DNA of 64,000 bases. Source: Marinospirillum insulare DSM 21763 (GTDB lineage: Bacteria; Pseudomonadota; Gammaproteobacteria; Pseudomonadales; Halomonadaceae). The notes under the pieces are model-generated. The model did no database searches and was not told where the DNA came from. It saw only the letters and a program-made list of their open reading frames with translations. The stretch lies in the NCBI RefSeq assembly GCF_000686905.1, contig NZ_KK366037.1, positions 34,194 to 98,193 on the forward strand, written 5' to 3'. Shown piece after piece: positions 44,705 through 53,250 of the stretch. The position numbers and the translations under genes are program-made. Each line of letters opens with the position of its first letter. Position 1 is the stretch's first letter.

Positions 44705-45181
44705 TTAGTTCCCCAGAGTAGTCAGCAGGTTAACCATTTCTAGTGCTGCATCGGCTGCTTCAACACCCTTATTACCCATTTTAGTACCAGAGCGCTCAAC
44801 GGCTTGCTCAATGGTATTCACTGTTAATACACCATTAGCTACAGGTATTTCATATTCCATCATTAAACGGCTTAGAGCTGAATTACACTCACCTGAAATG
44901 TATTCAAAGTGAGGTGTGCCACCACGAATTACCGCACCTAGCACTATAACAGCAGCTGGCTGGCGAGTTTTTAGAACCTTCTGTACTGCTAGGGGTAATT
45001 CCCAAGCACCAGGCGCGCGTACAATTTCTATTTGCTCAGCGCTCACACCATGACGGCGCAAGGTATCAACTGCGCCAGCCACTAGGCTTTCTACTACAAA
45101 GCTATTAAAGCGGCCTACCACTAATACAAATTGGCCTTTAGCTGCGTGGAGCAAACCTTCGGTTTGTTTAATTGCTTGCAT
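44705..45181 (-). CDS. ribH: 6,7-dimethyl-8-ribityllumazine synthase
   Basis: This 158-residue protein has [26 protein letters not shown] and the [15 protein letters not shown] active-site region with the catalytic His. It condenses the pyrimidine and the four-carbon unit in riboflavin synthesis. It lies between ribB and nusB. Confidence 0.95.
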   Translation of the reverse strand: MQAIKQTEGLLHAAKGQFVLVVGRFNSFVVESLVAGAVDTLRRHGVSAEQIEIVRAPGAWELPLAVQKVLKTRQPAAVIVLGAVIRGGTPHFEYISGECNSALSRLMMEYEIPVANGVLTVNTIEQAVERSGTKMGNKGVEAADAALEMVNLLTTLGN

Positions 45182-45207
45182 GTTAACTTATCTCTTTAAT
45201 CTATTAA

Positions 45208-46326
45208 TTAGTCTTCTGCGGTTAAGGTTTCAACAATTTCTAAATCGAAACCTGATAAAGCACCAAACTTTAAAGGTGAAGATAGCAGACGCATTTTACC
45301 TACGCCTACATCACGTAAAATTTGTGCACCCGTACCTATGGTTAAATAAGTACCCGAGCCATCCGTTGCATTGGTGCGCACTTCTCTTTCTAACCCAAGA
45401 AACTGACGTAACTGGTTATCTAGGTTTTGCTTGGCTTGAGTGTTATCTAAAAATACGACCACTCCCTCACCTGCTTCAGCTATTTTTTGCATAGCCTTAC
45501 GAAGGCTCCAGCTAGTTTTATCTTCAGAACGGGCATCCATTAAGTCACGGAAGGTATCAGCCTGGTGTACTCTTACTAGAGTAGGTGTTTCTTTTTTGGG
45601 TTGCCCCTTAACTAACGCTAGGTGTGTACCACCCTGAACATCATCATGGAATGAAACAGCAGTAAACTCACCATAGTCTGTTGATAACTGATGGCTATCA
45701 CCACGGCGAACAGTGGCTTCATTAACCACACGGTAGTGAATTAAATCGGCAATGGTTCCAATTTTAATTTGATGTTTTTTAGCGAATTTTTCTAAATCTG
45801 GACGGCGAGCCATGGTGCCATCTTCATTCATAATTTCGACTATGACAGATGCTGGCTCATAACCGGCTAACCAGGCTAAATCACAACCTGCTTCGGTATG
45901 CCCTGCACGTTGTAAAACACCACCACTTAAGGCACGTAAAGGGAAAATATGCCCAGGCTGAACTATGTCGGTTGATTTAGCATTTCGAGCAACGGCTGCC
46001 TGAACAGTACGCGCTCTGTCTGCTGCAGAAATACCCGTAGTTACACCTTCGGTAGCTTCAATTGAAAGAGTAAAATTCGTTGAAAATTGCGCCCCATTTT
46101 TATCAACCATTAAGGGTAAATCTAATTGGTCGCAACGCTCTGAAGTCAGCGTTAAACAAATTAACCCGCAAGCATGACGCGCCATAAAGTTAATGTCTTC
46201 AGGGCGCACTTTTTCTGCAGCAATAATTAAGTCGCCTTCATTTTCACGGTCTTCGTCATCCATCAGAATAACCATTTTACCCTGACGTATATCTTCAATA
46301 ATTTCTTCAATGCTATTTAAATTCAT
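45208..46326 (-). CDS. ribB: 3,4-dihydroxy-2-butanone-4-phosphate synthase fused to a degenerate GTP cyclohydrolase II domain
   Basis: In this 372-residue protein, residues 1-200 are a complete RibB domain ([32 protein letters not shown]). Residues about 205-372 follow the RibA fold, but the zinc site is gone: where active RibA has a HSECLTGD...SLRCDC pattern, this protein reads [15 protein letters not shown], without the cysteines. The GTP-handling region is also altered. It should make only the butanone phosphate, as in RibBX-type proteins of pseudomonads, so an active ribA is expected elsewhere. No riboswitch fits in the 34-base gap upstream. Confidence 0.92.
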   Translation of the reverse strand: MNLNSIEEIIEDIRQGKMVILMDDEDRENEGDLIIAAEKVRPEDINFMARHACGLICLTLTSERCDQLDLPLMVDKNGAQFSTNFTLSIEATEGVTTGISAADRARTVQAAVARNAKSTDIVQPGHIFPLRALSGGVLQRAGHTEAGCDLAWLAGYEPASVIVEIMNEDGTMARRPDLEKFAKKHQIKIGTIADLIHYRVVNEATVRRGDSHQLSTDYGEFTAVSFHDDVQGGTHLALVKGQPKKETPTLVRVHQADTFRDLMDARSEDKTSWSLRKAMQKIAEAGEGVVVFLDNTQAKQNLDNQLRQFLGLEREVRTNATDGSGTYLTIGTGAQILRDVGVGKMRLLSSPLKFGALSGFDLEIVETLTAED

Positions 46327-46360
46327 ACTGTCCTCTGCTCAAACTCGATAAAGTTTGCCG

Positions 46361-47497
46361 CTAGCTGCTGGCTAGTGGCTTAAGTAGAAAGCGCCAATCT
46401 TTACCGACTGCGCGTAGATCATTAACTTGCCAATGAGGTGCTGCGGCTAGCTGAGTTAGGTTAGGTAAACTCACTAAACCCTTAGCAGCATCTCCTAATA
46501 ATAAGGGTGCGATATAAAGCTGTAACTCTTGCACTAAATTAGCCTGAATAAATGCACCTGCTAAACTAGCACCTGCCTCTACCAGAATTTGATTACAGCC
46601 TTTGTCTGCTAACAATTTTAGTAATTGCGTTAAATCTAGAAAGTTATTCAACAAAGGTGCAATTAGAACCTCTACCCCTTTAGCTTTCAGTGCTTCAATT
46701 TTTTGTGGATTAGCAGTAGCAGCGGTTTGACTGGTGGCTAGTAAAGTTTGCCCTTCTTGCTGCAAAATAGACTGGTTTAATTCAATTCTTAAACGTGAAT
46801 CGGTAATAACTCTTAACGGCTGTTGAAAGCCATACAGGCTAGTGAACTCAGCAGTACGAACAGTTAAACGACTGTCGTCTATAAGCACTGAATCAACACC
46901 GGTAATAATAGCGCAACTTGCAGCGCGTAGTTTTTGCACATCGGCCCTAGCTTCTGGACCAGTGATCCATTGCGACTCGCCCGATGCCATAGCCGTGCGA
47001 CCATCGATGCTCATGGCTAGCTTAACCGTTACTCTGGGCATTCCGGTTAGCATGCGCTGGTTAAAACCTAAGTTAAGGTTTTTAGCATCGTCCTCTAACA
47101 AGCCTTGCACCACTTTAATACCCGCTGCTTGTAGCTTTTTAATACCCTGCCCAGCCACTAAAGGGTTGGCATCTAGCTGAGCAACAAACACTCGTTTAAC
47201 GCCAGCTTGAATTAACGCATCGGCACAGGGAGGTGTTTTACCCTGATGACTACAGGGCTCTAGGGTAACGTAAGCATCTGCGCCTTTAGCTAATGCGCCT
47301 GCTTGGTTAAGGGCATGAATTTCAGCGTGGGGTTCACCCGGTTTTAAATGTGCGCCTTCGCCTACCCGCTGGCCTGCATTCACCAGCACACAGCCTACCC
47401 GCGGATTAGTGCGAGTAGTGTACCAACCTTGTTTAGCAAGCTGGATAGCTCTTGCCATGTGTTCAGCAGCAGAGCTTGAGGTGGCAGGAAGGGTCAA
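46361..47497 (-). CDS. ribD: Riboflavin biosynthesis deaminase/reductase
   Basis: This 378-residue two-domain enzyme has a deaminase part with the zinc motif HAEIHALNQAG and PCSHQGKTPPCADAL. The reductase part (about 150-375) has KLAMSIDGRTAMASGESQWITG and ILVEAGASLAGAFI. It follows nrdR by 21 bases. The next gene is ribB; ribE, usually between them, is absent. Confidence 0.95.
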   Translation of the reverse strand: MTLPATSSSAAEHMARAIQLAKQGWYTTRTNPRVGCVLVNAGQRVGEGAHLKPGEPHAEIHALNQAGALAKGADAYVTLEPCSHQGKTPPCADALIQAGVKRVFVAQLDANPLVAGQGIKKLQAAGIKVVQGLLEDDAKNLNLGFNQRMLTGMPRVTVKLAMSIDGRTAMASGESQWITGPEARADVQKLRAASCAIITGVDSVLIDDSRLTVRTAEFTSLYGFQQPLRVITDSRLRIELNQSILQQEGQTLLATSQTAATANPQKIEALKAKGVEVLIAPLLNNFLDLTQLLKLLADKGCNQILVEAGASLAGAFIQANLVQELQLYIAPLLLGDAAKGLVSLPNLTQLAAAPHWQVNDLRAVGKDWRFLLKPLASS

Positions 47498-47518
47498 GAA
47501 AAACTCCTGATAAAAATC

Positions 47519-47995
47519 TTAAATTGATTTCTTGGCTGCAGCAGGATCGCTTGCCAACTGATCAATTTCTGCTCGGAACTCTTCCAAGTCTTTAAACTGA
47601 CGATAGACAGAAGCAAAACGTATATAGGCAACTTGATCTAACTTTTTTAACTGCTGCATCACCAGTTCACCAATAAACAAAGAATCGACTTCTCTTTCGC
47701 CACTGGCGCGGCACTGTTGTCTAATATTGGCTAAAGCAGCTTCTAAAGCTTCAGTATCGACAGGGCGTTTTTGTAAAGCTTGTTGCAAACCTGCGCGTAA
47801 CTTATCGTCTTCAAACACTTCACGCGAGCCATCACGCTTAACCACCCTTGGCATAACTAGCTCAACGGTTTCATAGGTAGTAAAACGCTCACCACAAGTT
47901 AAACATTCACGGCGTCGCCTAACCTGATCACCATTGGCAACCAAGCGCGAGTCATTTACTTTCGTTTCCTGGGCATTACAGAAGGGACAATGCAT
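47519..47995 (-). CDS. nrdR: Transcriptional repressor NrdR
   Basis: This 158-residue protein has a zinc ribbon ([17 protein letters not shown] and [15 protein letters not shown]) and an ATP-cone ([20 protein letters not shown]). It represses ribonucleotide reductase genes in response to dATP/ATP. It is the first gene of the riboflavin run, a widely conserved neighbourhood. Confidence 0.96.
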   Translation of the reverse strand: MHCPFCNAQETKVNDSRLVANGDQVRRRRECLTCGERFTTYETVELVMPRVVKRDGSREVFEDDKLRAGLQQALQKRPVDTEALEAALANIRQQCRASGEREVDSLFIGELVMQQLKKLDQVAYIRFASVYRQFKDLEEFRAEIDQLASDPAAAKKSI

Positions 47996-48082
47996 AATCG
48001 CAACCGAACCTGATCTTTAGTCTAATAGTGCGTTATTCTACCTGCAAAATAACCTAGGCGCTAACTTCTCTAGCTTGAAACC

Positions 48083-48114
48083 AAAAAAACCGGAGCAAGA
48101 AACTTACTCCGGTT
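48083..48114 (-). terminator. Intrinsic terminator after glyA
   Basis: accggag and ctccggt arms with an 11-base loop; on the minus strand seven T residues follow. It lies 20 bases beyond the glyA stop and separates it from nrdR. Confidence 0.85.
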
Positions 48115-48136
48115 AATTCAAACTAAAAGGTTAGTT

Positions 48137-49396
48137 TTAGTCTAGGTAAACAGGGAAACGTGCACAAAGCGCCGTTACCTTCTGTTTAACATCTTCTATA
48201 ACTTGCGTGTTATTCATATCATCAAGAATGTCGCAAATCCAACCAGCTAACTCGATACATTCGGCTTCTTTAAAGCCACGCGTAGTAACAGCAGGGGTAC
48301 CTACACGCAAGCCAGAAGTAACAAAGGGGCTTTGTGGGTCTTTAGGTACCGCATTTTTATTAACGGTAATGTTAGCTAAACCTAAAGCGGCATCCGCATC
48401 TTTACCCGTTAGGCCTTTGCTGATTAAGCTAATTAAAATTAGGTGATCTTCAGTACCGTTAGAAACCACATCATAGCCACGATCCATCACTACTTTAGCC
48501 ATAGCCTGGGCATTTTTAACCACTTGGGCTTGGTATTCTTTAAACTCTGGCAGCATAGCTTCTTTAAAGCACACAGCTTTAGCAGCAATCACCTGCATTA
48601 AAGGACCACCCTGACCACCAGGGAAAACTGCCGAATTTAGCTTTTTGTAAATAGCTTCATCATTAATGGCAGACAGAATCAAACCACCGCGTGGGCCGCG
48701 CAAGGTTTTGTGGGTAGTTGTAGTAACAACGTGAGCATGCTTCATAGGGTTAGGGTAAACACCCGCAGCCACTAGCCCAGCAACGTGTGCCATATCAACA
48801 AAGAGGTAAGCACCTACCTTATCGGCAATTTCACGGAACTTAGCCCAGTCAACAATTTTGGAATAAGCAGAGAAGCCCGCAATAATCATTTGTGGTTTGT
48901 GCTCTACTGCTAAACGCTCAACTTCGGCATAGTCAATTTCACCTGTTTCAGGATTTAGACCGTACTGAACAGCATTGTAAAGTTTACCCGAAAAGTTAGG
49001 CTTAGCACCGTGAGTTAAGTGACCGCCTTCTGCCAAACTCATACCTAAAACAGTGGCACCTGGCTCGACTAAAGCTAAGAATACCGCAGCATTTGCCTGT
49101 GAACCTGAGTGAGGCTGAACGTTGGCATAGGTAGCACCAAACAATTCGCAAGCACGATCAATGGCTAGTTGTTCAATAACATCAACGTGTTCACAACCAC
49201 CATAGTAGCGCTTGCCCGGATAACCTTCAGCGTACTTATTGGTTAGCTGCGAACCTTGTGCTTCCATAACAGCTGGGCTGGCATAGTTTTCAGAAGCGAT
49301 CAGTTCAATGTGTTCTTCCTGGCGCTGATCTTCAGCTTGCATAGCAGCCCAGATATCAGCATCAAATTGTGCAAGTTTGGTTTTACGGCTAAACAT
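48137..49396 (-). CDS. glyA: Serine hydroxymethyltransferase
   Basis: This 419-residue PLP enzyme is of standard length, with [21 protein letters not shown], the PLP lysine in [15 protein letters not shown], and [13 protein letters not shown] near the end. It interconverts serine and glycine with tetrahydrofolate. It is followed by a terminator and then nrdR, and is divergent from ettA. Confidence 0.97.
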   Translation of the reverse strand: MFSRKTKLAQFDADIWAAMQAEDQRQEEHIELIASENYASPAVMEAQGSQLTNKYAEGYPGKRYYGGCEHVDVIEQLAIDRACELFGATYANVQPHSGSQANAAVFLALVEPGATVLGMSLAEGGHLTHGAKPNFSGKLYNAVQYGLNPETGEIDYAEVERLAVEHKPQMIIAGFSAYSKIVDWAKFREIADKVGAYLFVDMAHVAGLVAAGVYPNPMKHAHVVTTTTHKTLRGPRGGLILSAINDEAIYKKLNSAVFPGGQGGPLMQVIAAKAVCFKEAMLPEFKEYQAQVVKNAQAMAKVVMDRGYDVVSNGTEDHLILISLISKGLTGKDADAALGLANITVNKNAVPKDPQSPFVTSGLRVGTPAVTTRGFKEAECIELAGWICDILDDMNNTQVIEDVKQKVTALCARFPVYLD

Positions 49397-49707
49397 AGTT
49401 ACCCCGGCAAAGGTGAGAGGGAATAAATGAAGTAAAATTTAGCCTAGCATTCTACCTTAGTCTGCCAAGCAGTTCACATGAAAATTTTTATTCACTAGCA
49501 GCCACATTATTCAGGCTGTAATTTAATGAAAAGTACAACAGCTTGGTTCTCTTGCACTAACGCCTTATTTCTAGCACCATAGCACTAAATTTTAATAAGC
49601 TAATACTCCAAAGCTAACCTCTTCATAAATATATAACTTTTTCAATTTTTTATTGTGTGTCAGCCACTTAAAGTCACACAATATATGACTTATAGGTAGT
49701 ATTAAAT
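49397..49707. promoter_or_regulatory. Divergent intergenic region between glyA and ettA
   Basis: No gene is visible. A perfect inverted repeat, tattgtgtg (49651-49659) and cacacaata (49675-49683) with a 15-base spacer, lies 24 bases before the ettA start and may be an operator or leader hairpin. No clear PurR or MetR site for glyA was recognised. Confidence 0.4.
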
Positions 49708-51396
49708 ATGTCTAAAGGTAACAAAAGCGGACAAACTGGTTCTTACGTTTATAGTATGCACCGGGTTGGTAAAATCGTTCCTCCTAAGCGTGAAATTTTA
49801 AAAGACATTTCACTGTCTTTTTTCCCTGGCGCAAAAATTGGTGTACTGGGCTTAAATGGTTCAGGGAAATCCACACTACTACGCATTATGGCGGGCGTAG
49901 ACACTGAAATTAATGGTGAAGCTCGCCCCATGCCAGGCATTAACATTGGCTACCTTCCACAAGAGCCTGAGCTAGATGCTAGTAAAACAGTACGTGAAAT
50001 AGTTGAAGAGTCTTTAGCGGTTGTTAAGGAAGCGCAAGAAAAACTTGAAGCTGTTTATGCTGCCTATGCTGAACCTGACGCAGACTTTGATGCGCTTGCG
50101 GCGGAACAAGGCCGTTTAGAAAACATTATTCAAGCCGCTGACGCGCACAATCTAGAGCGTAAGTTAGAAGTGGCTGCTGAAGCACTACGCTTGCCAGAGT
50201 GGGATGCCAAGGTTGAGCATTTATCAGGGGGTGAAAAACGCCGTGTTGCCCTGTGCCGTTTACTCTTAGCTAACCCAGATATGCTACTGCTAGATGAACC
50301 CACTAACCACTTAGACGCCGAATCGGTGGCTTGGTTAGAGCGCTTTTTACACGATTACCCAGGCACAGTGGTTGCTATCACACATGACCGTTACTTCTTA
50401 GACAACGTAGCGGGTTGGATTTTAGAACTCGACCGTGGCATGGGTATTCCTTTTGAGGGTAACTATTCTGGCTGGCTAGAAGCTAAAAACACCCGTTTAG
50501 AGCAAGAGTCTAAACAAGAAAGCTCACACCAAAAAGCCGTGCAGCAGGAATTAGAGTGGGTTCGCCAAGGGACTAAAGGTCGTCAGTCTAAATCTAAGGC
50601 ACGCTTAAAGCAGTTTGAAGAGCTGTCTAGTCAAGAATTTCAGTCACGCAACGAAACCAATGAAATTTATATTCCACCTGGCCCACGCTTAGGCGATAAG
50701 GTGATTGAATTTAATCAGGTGAGCAAAGCTTTTGGCGATAAGGTTTTATTCGAAAACCTAGATTTCTCAGTACCTAAAGGTGCGATCGTGGGTATTGTCG
50801 GTGGTAACGGTGCCGGTAAATCTACCCTGTTTAAATTGATTAGCGGCAAAGAACAGCCTGATAGTGGTGAAGTTGTTATTGGTGAAACAGTAGAATTAGC
50901 AACTGTAGACCAATCGCGTGAAGGTTTGGAAGATAATAAAACCGTATGGGAAGCTGTTTCTGGCGGTTCTGATATACTCAAAGTCGGCAATGTAGAAACA
51001 CCTTCGCGGGCTTATGTAGGTCGCTTTAACTTTAAAGGGAACGATCAGCAGAAACGTGTAGGTGACTTGTCGGGTGGTGAAAGAGGCCGTTTGCATTTGG
51101 CTTTAACACTTAAACAAGGCGCTAACGTATTATTGCTCGACGAACCTTCTAACGACTTAGATATTGAAACCCTACGAGCCCTTGAAGAAGCATTATTAGC
51201 TTTCCCTGGTTGTGCTCTGGTTATATCGCATGACCGTTGGTTCTTAGACAGAATTGCTACCCATATTATGGCTTTTGAAGGTGACTCAAAAGTAGTATTC
51301 TTTGAGGGTAACTATCAAGAGTATGAAGAAGATTACAAAAAGCGCGTAGGTAGCGACACACCTAAGCGTATGAAGTACAAGCGTATAGATGCTTAA
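49708..51396 (+). CDS. ettA: Energy-dependent translational throttle protein EttA (ABC-F)
   Basis: This 562-residue soluble tandem ATPase has Walker A motifs GLNGSGKST and GGNGAGKST, and signatures LSGGEKRRVALCR and LSGGERGRLHLAL. An arm region lies near residues 95-140, and the interdomain linker has WVRQGTKGRQSKSKARL. EttA binds the ribosomal E site and regulates entry into elongation according to ADP/ATP ratio. It has no membrane partner, as expected for ABC-F. Confidence 0.96.
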   Translation: MSKGNKSGQTGSYVYSMHRVGKIVPPKREILKDISLSFFPGAKIGVLGLNGSGKSTLLRIMAGVDTEINGEARPMPGINIGYLPQEPELDASKTVREIVEESLAVVKEAQEKLEAVYAAYAEPDADFDALAAEQGRLENIIQAADAHNLERKLEVAAEALRLPEWDAKVEHLSGGEKRRVALCRLLLANPDMLLLDEPTNHLDAESVAWLERFLHDYPGTVVAITHDRYFLDNVAGWILELDRGMGIPFEGNYSGWLEAKNTRLEQESKQESSHQKAVQQELEWVRQGTKGRQSKSKARLKQFEELSSQEFQSRNETNEIYIPPGPRLGDKVIEFNQVSKAFGDKVLFENLDFSVPKGAIVGIVGGNGAGKSTLFKLISGKEQPDSGEVVIGETVELATVDQSREGLEDNKTVWEAVSGGSDILKVGNVETPSRAYVGRFNFKGNDQQKRVGDLSGGERGRLHLALTLKQGANVLLLDEPSNDLDIETLRALEEALLAFPGCALVISHDRWFLDRIATHIMAFEGDSKVVFFEGNYQEYEEDYKKRVGSDTPKRMKYKRIDA

Positions 51397-51517
51397 AAAA
51401 TGCTTAAGCTTGCAACAAGGAGGTTGCTAGCTACAAGCTGTTACTTAAGTGTACTAGCATAACTAGACTGCAATTATAGATAATTGCGCCCTATCCACTA
51501 GAGCGTAAAGGCAAAGG

Positions 51518-52036
51518 ATGCAGGTTTTCCGAGTTTACCGACATAAAGTTAAAGGCTATAAAGCTGTGCCTATGGGCTTCAGTATTAGTGCCTTTATTAC
51601 GAGTTTTATTTGGGCAGCTTCTAATAGCTTATGGGGTAAAGCCTTTTTGTTATTCTTTGGCTTTATTCTTATGGGTGCAGCTGCAGCGGGTGGCGTGGCT
51701 CTTAAATTCCCTATGCTTTCACTCAGCGCCATTGCTGGGGTTGCTGTACTGCCTTTATGGGCGGGTATGCAAGGCCAACAATGGGTTTGTGATAGATTAG
51801 AAAGCCACGGCTATGCACTGACTAAACGAATTACCGCAAGCAGCGCTAACAATGCTATAGCAGCAGCTAAACGTAGTGAAGATAGACATAAAGAGGCGAG
51901 CACTGAAAAGAATGCACCTCCACGCCCTGCCGCCACTTTTGGTAAAGATTTTCGTGATGTTAGAGACAATGTTGCAGCTAACTCTAACCAGCCCCCACCC
52001 CGCGAGTTTAACGCCAAACCTTGGAAGCGGCGCTAA
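51518..52036 (+). CDS. DUF2628-like membrane protein
   Basis: This 172-residue protein opens FRVYRHKVKGYKAVPMGFSISAFITSFIWA, the pattern of DUF2628 proteins. Two to three membrane segments follow (35-60, 62-90), then a polar, disordered, proline- and lysine-rich tail from about 110. Function is unknown. It has its own ribosome site and lies 121 bases after ettA. Confidence 0.7.
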   Translation: MQVFRVYRHKVKGYKAVPMGFSISAFITSFIWAASNSLWGKAFLLFFGFILMGAAAAGGVALKFPMLSLSAIAGVAVLPLWAGMQGQQWVCDRLESHGYALTKRITASSANNAIAAAKRSEDRHKEASTEKNAPPRPAATFGKDFRDVRDNVAANSNQPPPREFNAKPWKRR

Positions 52037-52122
52037 TAGCCTAGCTAACTAGGGCTTGATATTAGCAGCTCCCAACCCCATCTTAGTACAAACTCTTTTT
52101 AATGGTTGGAGCCAGATCCCTC

Positions 52123-52971
52123 ATGAGCAACTCCCCGTATATTATTGATATAACTTTAGAAAACTTTCAGCAGGTTATTTTAGAAGGCTCCATGCAGCAG
52201 CCTGTACTAGTCGACTTTTGGGCTGACTGGTGCGCACCTTGTAAAGCACTCCTGCCTAGCCTGCATAAATTAGCAGATGAGTTTCAAGGGCAGTTTATTC
52301 TTGCCAAAATCAATATTGAAGAACAGCCAGAGCTTGCCCAGCAGTTTCAGGTCAAAAGTGTGCCAACCGTTATGCTGGTTAAAGAAGGCCAACTAGCTGA
52401 TCAATTTAATGGTGTTAAGCCAGAAAGCGAAATACGTGCTTTTTTGAAACAGCACTTAACTAATCCTGTAGAAGCCTTTAAAGAACAAATTAAAGTTTTG
52501 ATTGGTGAGGGTGAACTCGACCAAGCACAAGAAATGCTCCAGCAGGCCATTAGCCAACTTCCAGAAGACACAGAATTACAAATTGATTTAGCGCGGGTGT
52601 TGTTACAAAAAAACTTAGCCTCTGAAGCTAAAGCTGTATTAGATAATCTGCCTGAAGCTGAAAAAGCCCGACCCGATGTTAAAGGTTTAATGGCAGGCTT
52701 AAAATTTAGCGAAGTTGCTCCCACAGCAGAACAACTAGCAGCCTTGGGCGAGCGTGAAGACAGTGAAGCCAATTATTTAAAAGCTATGGCTGCTTTACTA
52801 CAAGGCGAGCATGAGCAAGCTTTAGAACGCTTACTGAATCTTTTACGTGACGATAGAAGCTACCAAGAGGGCATTGCCCATAAAACCCTTCTAGAAGTAT
52901 TTGCCATGTTGGGAGAAGGGAATCCTTTAGTGGTTAAGGCGCGTCGTAAGCTTTATACCTTAATGTACTAA
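52123..52971 (+). CDS. cnoX: CnoX/YbbN-like thioredoxin-TPR chaperedoxin
   Basis: This 282-residue protein starts at the ATG 52123 (MSNSPYIID); the frame to 52102 is less likely because GGAG lies between the two. Residues 1-110 are a thioredoxin domain with an intact CxxC, WADWCAPCK; E. coli CnoX has lost it. Residues about 115-282 are TPR-like helices (GELDQAQEMLQQAISQLPED, LLQGEHEQALERLLNLL). CnoX holds bleach-damaged proteins and passes them to GroEL or DnaK. The intact CxxC suggests it also has reductase activity here. Confidence 0.85.
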   Translation: MSNSPYIIDITLENFQQVILEGSMQQPVLVDFWADWCAPCKALLPSLHKLADEFQGQFILAKINIEEQPELAQQFQVKSVPTVMLVKEGQLADQFNGVKPESEIRAFLKQHLTNPVEAFKEQIKVLIGEGELDQAQEMLQQAISQLPEDTELQIDLARVLLQKNLASEAKAVLDNLPEAEKARPDVKGLMAGLKFSEVAPTAEQLAALGEREDSEANYLKAMAALLQGEHEQALERLLNLLRDDRSYQEGIAHKTLLEVFAMLGEGNPLVVKARRKLYTLMY

Positions 52972-52980
52972 TATAGATGG

Positions 52981-53009
52981 GTGACAAATTCTGCAATAAG
53001 TCTTAGAAT
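52981..53009 (+). promoter_or_regulatory. Sigma-70-type promoter of the 43-residue membrane protein gene
   Basis: GTGACA (52981-52986), a 17-base spacer and TAGAAT (53004-53009). The transcription start is expected near 53016, just ahead of an FNR/ANR-like box at 53019. Confidence 0.5.
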
Positions 53010-53018
53010 GAAATAACT

Positions 53019-53032
53019 GTGATCCAGGTCAA
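53019..53032 (+). promoter_or_regulatory. FNR/ANR-like box
   Basis: GTGAT-CCAG-GTCAA matches eight of ten defined positions of TTGAT-N4-ATCAA. It lies just downstream of the predicted transcription start, a position that would repress and not activate. It is a candidate only. Confidence 0.45.
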
Positions 53033-53058
53033 TTTATTAACATTTTAAGAGGTAGGTT

Positions 53059-53190
53059 ATGTCAACTTCCAATGAAGAATTTAAAGATACTTGTAGCCCT
53101 TTATGGATTCCAACCGGCGTAGTTGTTTTGTTGGCTATGCCTGCCTTAACTGCAGTTGTTGGTTGGTACCACGTTTTATTTGTTTATTAA
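53059..53190 (+). CDS. Small 43-residue single-span membrane protein
   Basis: The frame opens with ATG 53059 behind AAGAGGTAGG and reads MSTSNEEFKDTCSPLW, then a hydrophobic helix, GVVVLLAMPALTAVVGWYHV, ending LFVY. It is below usual size limits. Tail spacing and composition faintly recall NapE/TorE-type small subunits ('FPALAVVGGYGF'), but this is weak. Promoter, FNR-like box and a following terminator all fit a real small gene that responds to oxygen. The partner is unknown. Confidence 0.6.
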   Translation: MSTSNEEFKDTCSPLWIPTGVVVLLAMPALTAVVGWYHVLFVY

Positions 53191-53224
53191 GTTTCTACTA
53201 CTCTATTTTTTTCCGCTGTACTTT

Positions 53225-53250
53225 GCCTGAACCTAGTTCAGGCTTTTTTT
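53225..53250. terminator. Intrinsic terminator between the small protein gene and the SulP gene
   Basis: gcctgaac (53225-53232) pairs with gttcaggc (53236-53243) around cta, followed by eight T on the plus strand. The SulP stop codon (53233-53235) is the loop itself. Confidence 0.85.

Noticed and set aside
45180-45494. 104-residue frame opposite ribB
   Set aside because: It is a shadow; ribB and ribH explain this DNA.
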